Shown here: positions 19,802-24,746 of the stretch, piece after piece | How the letters are laid out: each line of letters starts with the position of its first letter | Numbering within the stretch: the stretch's first letter is position 1 | NCBI GenBank assembly: GCA_024220525.1 | Contig: JAMYWO010000308.1 | Span: 18,814-43,559 of the forward strand | DNA: 24,746 nucleotides | Direction of reading: 5' to 3' | From: Cochliopodium minus | Lineage: Eukaryota > Discosea > Himatismenida > Cochliopodiidae | Notes under the pieces: model-generated | The model's input: only the letters and a program-made list of their open reading frames with translations | The model's database searches: none | Told to the model about the DNA's origin: nothing | Program-made: the position numbers and the translations under genes

Positions 19802-22224
19802 ATGCAAACCAATTTTGAATATAAAGACACTAATTTTGAAGAATTTATTCTTTGTTCCATATGTTATGGTAAAATTAAAAATTTCCTTGCTATATAACTT
19901 TTATTTTATTGAACATTCCTCACAGAGCCATATATATATCCTATCACATTGGCTTTATGTGGACATACATTCTGCAAATTATGTTTGTTGCAGATGATAA
20001 AGAATGGAATGCATACTTGTCCTATCTGCAAGACAGAGTAAATAAAAAATAAAGAAGAAAAAATAAATTAATTTAGGCTAAATTAACAATCCTCCACAAT
20101 GAAAAAAAAAAGAATAGATCTCAAAATTTTGAATAATTCGAAATGCTCTATAGTGATAAAGAAAATATCAGATTCATTGAATATATATTGTTCATTGGAA
20201 AATCCAAATGGATCAAGAGATTGCGAATGGACAGTAAAATTGGATCAAAATAATTAATTAATATCTTGACTATCAATGATCATATGATCGTCTTATATTC
20301 TTAATTTAATATATCTTCAGTACATTTATGATACTCATTTTTTTAAAACTTTTATAAATAAAAAAAGGGACAAAGAGGGGATATAGAAGAGCACAGAAGC
20401 TCGAAGGATTGCAAGAACAAAGATAAAAAGAAGATATATACCATCAAAGTGGATGGGATAGAGGTCGATCTGAAAGAATATCTAGATAATCAAAGCATTG
20501 TAAAAGATAATCAAAATGAAAATGAAAATGAAAATGGAAATGACTATTATGAAGAGGATGATAATAATAATAATAATATTAATCACTTTCATCTACATCT
20601 TCGTGATCTTCATCAAAATTATCAACTGGGGATGAATATGCTCTGGGAGGATGGTTTTGAGGGAGATGAAGACGATATGAATCTGTTTTTGGGTAATAAA
20701 ATAAAATAAAATAAAATAAAATAAATAAATAAATAAATAAAATAAATGAAATAAATAAATAAATAAATAAAATAAATAAATAAATAAATGAAATAAATAA
20801 ATAATAATTAATAAATAAAAAAATGAAACTTAAATATATTGATACAAATATTTTTTCTTTCAGTCAACAACGTATACGAAAACGAAGAAGAGGAAGCGGA
20901 AGAAGAGGGAAATGAGGAAGGGGAAGAAGAGGGGGTACCAATGGACGAAGGAAGTATATACTTCTCTTTTCACAACAACAGCAACAACAATAGCAACAAT
21001 AACAACAACAGAAACATCAATAGCAATATCAATATCAATAACAACAATAGCAATAACAACAGAAACAACAATAGCAATAACAACAGAAACAACAATAGCA
21101 ATATCAATATCAATAACAACAATAGCAATAACAACAACAGCAACATTAATATTAATATCAATAGTAACAGTAATAATGGCAATAATTTCAATAATAACAG
21201 TAATAATGGTAGTAATATCAATTACAATAATAATTATAATTTCAATGGGAATGTTTATGAAAATGAGAATGAAAATGAAAATGAAAATGAAAATGAAAAT
21301 GAAAATGAAAATGAAAATGAAAATGAAAATGAAAATGAAAATGAAAACATAAATTATAATAATGATGTTAGTTTTAATTTTATTCACACTGATGATGTTG
21401 ACGTCGGTGATAATGATCACAATCATTTCAACAATTACGTGTCGGTGGAGAGGCAGATACAAGCGAACAACCAAATGGTCCAAAACACTCTCAACAACAT
21501 GAACCTCTTCATGCAGTCCATCTTCAACCCCTCTTCCAACCACAACAACCCTTCCAACATCATGAACGCCATGAACAACACCATGAACAGCGCCTTCCAC
21601 TCAATGAACAATACAATGAATAATACAATGAACAATATCACGAGAAATAATTTTAATAATAATAATAATATGGCGAATAATTCTAATAATTTTGGTAATA
21701 TGATGAATAATTCTTCTAACAATAATTTCAATACTAATATGATGAATTCAATGAGCAATTTTAACAACTTTTCTTCGAATTTTCAACATCCTTTTTTCCA
21801 GAATTCTTCTCATTTTTCCTACAATAATCATCGCAACAACAATAATAATTTTAATGCAAATATTGGTTATGTCAATCAAAATAATCAAAACAACAATAAT
21901 AACATGAATCAAAGCAACAACATCAATAACATCAATAACGAAAATCAGTTCATCAACCAAAACGACCAACAAAACGAAGAGAATTCTCACAACAACCATT
22001 TCATGTACCAAAACAATCTTCAACATAACCACAACCATTCTGAAGACCACAATGACCATTACCATAACCACAACCACAACCATGACAACAGCCATAACAG
22101 TTTTGTTCAATCCCAGTCTAATGGAAACTCTTTCTTCGTGCAAAGCCCAGGCCAGCAGTCCGTCATCACTCACAATGGCAGGACTGTTGTATTTCAAAAT
22201 GGGAAATATTTTTATTTATCTTAA
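19802..22224 (+). CDS. RING-finger, TRAF-type zinc-finger, Asn-rich protein (probable E3 ubiquitin ligase)
   Basis: Five exons, 19802-19868, 19926-20037, 20113-20233, 20368-20692 and 20864-22224, give 661 residues in phase. The RING is complete: C18-x2-C21, C34-x-H36-x2-C39-x2-C42 and C54-P-x-C57, a C3HC4 finger that would bind an E2 enzyme. A TRAF-type zinc finger follows (C86, C97, W99, H109, C115; CEWTGQRGDIEEH), completed only by the splice 20233/20368. Next come an acidic region with Asn runs, a Glu-rich block, an (Asn-Glu)n tract, and several hundred residues dominated by Asn with Ser, Met and His. The extreme C terminus is ordinary (ITHNGRTVVFQNGKYFYLS). The TAA met when the acceptor at 20079 is used is avoided by the acceptor at 20112, which keeps KTEIDLKILNN in frame. 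RING-TRAF proteins act in ubiquitin signalling; the substrate is unknown. Confidence 0.85.
20693..20863 (+). repeat. (TAAA)n/(AAATA)n microsatellite within an intron of the RING gene
   Basis: The intron starts GTAATAAAATA and ends TTTCTTTCAG. Between 20697 and 20825 it is almost wholly TAAA and TAAAA units with a few TGAA variants. The phase is 1 and the flanking exons join G-TC to give Val. Confidence 0.85.
20970..21250 (+). repeat. Coding Asn-rich trinucleotide tract (AAC/AAT/AGC)
   Basis: Long runs of AAC and AAT with AGC, ATC and AGA interruptions encode poly-Asn with Ser, Ile and Arg. Larger sub-repeats such as SNINININN and NNNRNNNSN recur two or three times, indicating local duplication. 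Confidence 0.9.
21256..21346 (+). repeat. Coding (GAAAAT)n hexanucleotide repeat, (Glu-Asn)n
   Basis: About 15 units of GAAAAT, pure apart from one GAG near the start, encode alternating Glu and Asn. Near purity at the DNA level points to recent slippage, so copy number probably varies between alleles. Confidence 0.92.
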
Positions 22225-22514
22225 ATTATTTCTGTTGATGTTCCTCTTTTTGTAAATTTCCCATTAAAATTTTACTTTTTGTAGCAAATTGCTTTTTATT
22301 AAAATCATGATAAGAATATTGTTTGAGGATAAGAGAATTACAATTAATTGACACAAATGGATACATTAGTCAAAACATCAACAATAGCTACTCTTCCTGT
22401 ATCATCATCTAATCAATAACTGATAATAAAATTTAATGAAAGCTTCAATTTTATCTAAAAATAAATTTTTAAATGTGAAGAATAAAATAAATTTTTTAAT
22501 TTTTGAGAGAATTT
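22225..22514. other. Convergent intergenic region between the RING gene and gamma-COP
   Basis: Two 3' ends face each other across 290 A/T-rich bases. T runs follow the RING gene stop, and AATAAA-like sequence near 22480-22490 could serve as a cleavage signal on the plus strand. No coding sequence is recognised. Confidence 0.5.
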
Positions 22515-24424
22515 TTATATAATAGAAATGATCATTTGAGAAATCTCCTCAGAGCTAGATCTACAAACAATTTCGACATTAGCTTGATTATCATCCAACT
22601 TCATTCTGGCTCTGACGACAATAGGGAACAAACCCAAAAAGGAGCCAGCCAAATAGAGGACATGTTTGTTCTTCTTAGGAGGAACTTTGTGACTTTGGTT
22701 GCAAGGCTGCAAAGAGAGGTAGTTGATGATTTCGGTACAAGCAGCGGACAAATCGCTGATGTTAGGCAAAGAAAAAACGATTCTTTTTTGGGCAGATTCC
22801 CCAAGTTGTTCCTAAGAAAAAATGAAAAAATAAGTAAGGAAAAAATAAGAAGTAGTCTTTTAAAAAAATAGAAAAAAAAAAATAATAAACAGAATGGAAA
22901 ATAAAATAAAAATAAAGATAAGAAAATAAAAATAAAAATAATTAAATAAAAATAATTATTAATAAAAAATGAAATAAAAAAATAAAATAAAATAAAATAA
23001 AAAAATAAATAATAAAATCAAAAAATAAATAAAATAAAATTTTAAAGATAATTTTTTTACCCAAACATCGTTCCAATCATTGTTGATTTCAGATTTACAA
23101 ATGTAGTTGGAAGCGCTCAACTCCAAATCGTCCAACTGGAACTCATCTTCATAACCTTGGTCATCCTCATCAGGTTCGCCAGTGTCGCCGTCGACCTCCT
23201 TCATGACGAACTTGAGGGTGGAGGTGAAGGAGCCGGTGGGGAAGGAGCTCTCTTCCTTCTCGAAGCAAACGAAGCAGTGGCTGGTGGATCCGTATCTCAG
23301 TTTCTTTGCTTGTACGGTTGACACTAATGTGAGGGAATCTTTTTTTTTTTTTTTGAAGGGAAATTTTTTTAAAATAATTTTTAAAAACAAATAAAAAATT
23401 TTAAAAATAAACTAATAATAATAATAAAAAATTTAGAAAATAAAATATAAAAAAAAAATAAACAATAATGTTCTTAATAAAAAATGAATATTAAAAATTT
23501 TATTTTTTTGAATTAAAAAAAAAGTTGAGAAAATAATAAAATTAAAAAAATACTAATTTGATAAAAATGATAAATATAAAATAAAAAATAAAAAGGAGAA
23601 TGAAAAATTGTAATAAAATTGTAATAAAATTAAAAAATAAAGAATGAAAAATAAAAAAAAATTAAAAAAAAAAAAATAAGGAATGAAAATAAAATTTACC
23701 AGAAATTTGATCATCAGCCTCCAAACGTACGGAAACATTTTCCAATTGCTGTTCTTCGATGGTGTTTTTACAAATGAAGTGAAAGAGAATGTAGCCAGAG
23801 TAAAAGTGTTTAATACAAGAGACTACATATTCTGATTCTGACTCTGTGAGAGCTTGGGGGGTGGAGGAGGACAAAATTTTTCCTGTAAAAAAAAAAGTTC
23901 AAATTTAATCCCATCAATTTTAAAAAAAGATTGAGAAAAAATAAAATAAAAAATAATAATTAAAAAAAATAGGTAAAAAATTAAATTAATAAAAAAATAT
24001 AATAAAAAATAAAAAAATAAAAAAATAAAAAAATAGAATAATAAAAAAATATAATTAACAATAAAATAAAAAATAAAAATGTAATTAAAATAAAAAAGAA
24101 TAAAAAAATAAAAAATAAAAAAAAAATAAAAAATAAAAAATAATAAAAAATAAAAAATAACAAAAATAATAAAAAATAAATAAACAAAAAATGAATTGAA
24201 AATAAATTAATCTCAAAAATTTACCTAATTTTTTAAATTCAGGAATCGAGTTGATTAACTCCACGTAGTCTTTACGAATGTTTTTGTTGTCTCCTTCTCC
24301 AGACTTGGATTGGGAAGAGGAGGAAGAGCCGGAAGAGGAGGTGTTGCCGGTAGATGTGAAGTTTTGGGAAGTGGTGGATTGGGAAGAGGATTGAACGAAA
24401 AGGTTGTAGTCAAAAGCATTCTCT
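22515..24424 (-). CDS. Coatomer subunit gamma, C-terminal exons (continuation of 96-785)
   Basis: Four exons, 24424-24225, 23882-23700, 23323-23061 and 22811-22515, join in phases 1, 1 and 0. They cover the linker (Ser/Thr/Gln-rich, then VELINSIPEFKKLGKILSSS), the appendage beta-sandwich (ALTESESEYVVSCIKHF, NTIEEQQLENVSVRLE, STLKFVMKEVDGDTGEPDED, GYEDEFQLDDLELSASNYI) and the platform subdomain (LQPCNQSHKVPPKKNKHVLY, LAGSFLGLFPIVVRARMKL, CRSSSEEISQMIISII, stop). The appendage recruits ARF-GAP and other COPI cofactors. The first exon begins in the phase (one base completing a codon) that exactly fits the exon ending at 96, and the two protein ends abut in family alignment. Together the two parts supply about 459 residues of an expected 870-900. 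There is no start codon here, as expected for internal exons. Confidence 0.94.
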
Positions 24425-24677
24425 CTATTTCGAAATGAAAAAATCAAAAACCAAAAAAAAAAAAAGTTTATTACATTTTTAATGCAAAAAAACCGAATAA
24501 TTAAAAATGATAAAATAAAATAACAAAAAAATGAAATATTATTTTCAAAAAAAAAAAGTTAATATAATCAAAAATAAATAAATAAAAAAATAGTTAAATA
24601 AAAATAAAAAATAAATAAAAAAATAGTTAAATAAAAATAAAAATAAAAAATAAAAAGTAAAAGTAAAAGTAAAAGTA

Positions 24678-24746
24678 AAAATAAAAATAAAAATAAAAAT
24701 AAAAATAAAAATAAAAATAAAAATAAAAATAAAAATAAAAATAAAA
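24678..24746. repeat. (AAAATA)n run, right copy of the exact 69-bp terminal direct repeat
   Basis: It is identical to positions 1-69, with thymines every six bases from 24682 to 24742. It is preceded by (AAAAGT)3 at about 24657-24676, which is absent next to the left copy. Being in direct and not inverted orientation, it does not look like a telomere. Confidence 0.95.

Noticed and set aside
20038-20112. In-frame TAA in the RING gene suggesting stop read-through, RNA editing or a reassigned code
   Set aside because: Using the acceptor at 20112 instead of 20079 removes the stop and restores the frame; other genes in the window end normally at TAA.
20860-21600. Long minus-strand frame of Ile/Val/Phe repeats
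   Set aside because: It is the reverse complement of the Asn/Glu-rich coding repeats of the RING gene and has no protein-like sequence of its own.
23981-24187. Minus-strand hydrophobic frame as a small membrane protein
   Set aside because: It is the T-rich gamma-COP intron 24224-23883 read in frame, made of Phe, Leu and Ile only.
1-24746. Circular plasmid or viral genome suggested by the terminal repeat
   Set aside because: All recognisable genes are spliced eukaryotic housekeeping or signalling genes. No replication, capsid or mobilisation gene is present, and the repeat is a simple microsatellite.

Overview
The window looks like nuclear DNA of an AT-rich protist. Every gene that can be modelled is eukaryotic: coatomer subunits, 40S and 60S ribosomal proteins, and RING, TRAF-zinc-finger, DEP, PH and ankyrin proteins. 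The genes carry short GT-AG introns rich in T or A, there are long Asn-rich and (Asn-Glu)n tracts, and intergenic DNA is mostly A/T homopolymer and short tandem repeats. This suits an amoeboid protist (dictyostelid- or Anaeramoeba-like), but the sequence alone does not fix the species. I see no prokaryotic operon, tRNA, rRNA, CRISPR, insertion sequence or viral gene.

The most important structural observation is that the window is circular in logic. Its first 69 bases are identical to its last 69 (a pure AAAATA hexamer run). The gene for coatomer gamma subunit leaves the left edge on the minus strand and re-enters at the right edge. The splice donor at 95 (phase 2) and the acceptor before 24424 join in frame at the place in the protein where the linker begins. 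The only real break is the single N at 1093. To its left gamma-COP lacks its N-terminal half; to its right a PA-domain/7TM gene lacks its start. The natural linear order is therefore 1094-24746-1-1092, closed into a circle at the N either by an assembler or by a genuine excision.

Layout: 96-785(-) gamma-COP middle exons; 1114-3962(+) PA-domain seven-transmembrane protein, 5' truncated; 4397-6000(+) decayed GLUG-repeat surface-protein gene and fragments; 6423-7659(+) epsilon-COP; 7983-8892(+) a protein with about eight 13-residue VVGQQPI repeats and a beta-trefoil; 9118-12107(+) ankyrin protein with a C-terminal CID-like segment; 12153-13843(-) triple-DEP/PH protein; 14073-14635(-) ribosomal protein uS9 (RPS16), head-to-head with 14836-15769(+) eL13 (RPL13), whose start codon is split by an intron; 15907-19113(+) ankyrin/coiled-coil protein with introns repeatedly placed in the same ankyrin motif; 19187-19624(+) UPF0235/DUF167 protein; 19802-22224(+) RING/TRAF-zinc-finger Asn-rich protein; 22515-24424(-) gamma-COP C-terminal exons.

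Gene models were built by hand by requiring GT-AG borders with matching phase and continuous family similarity. The two coatomer subunits belong to the same COPI complex and the two ribosomal proteins to the same ribosome; otherwise the neighbours show no common pathway. No novel defence or mobile system was found. The less familiar architectures are the GQQPI-repeat/trefoil protein, the PA-7TM protein, the ankyrin/CID-like protein and the 3xDEP-PH protein.
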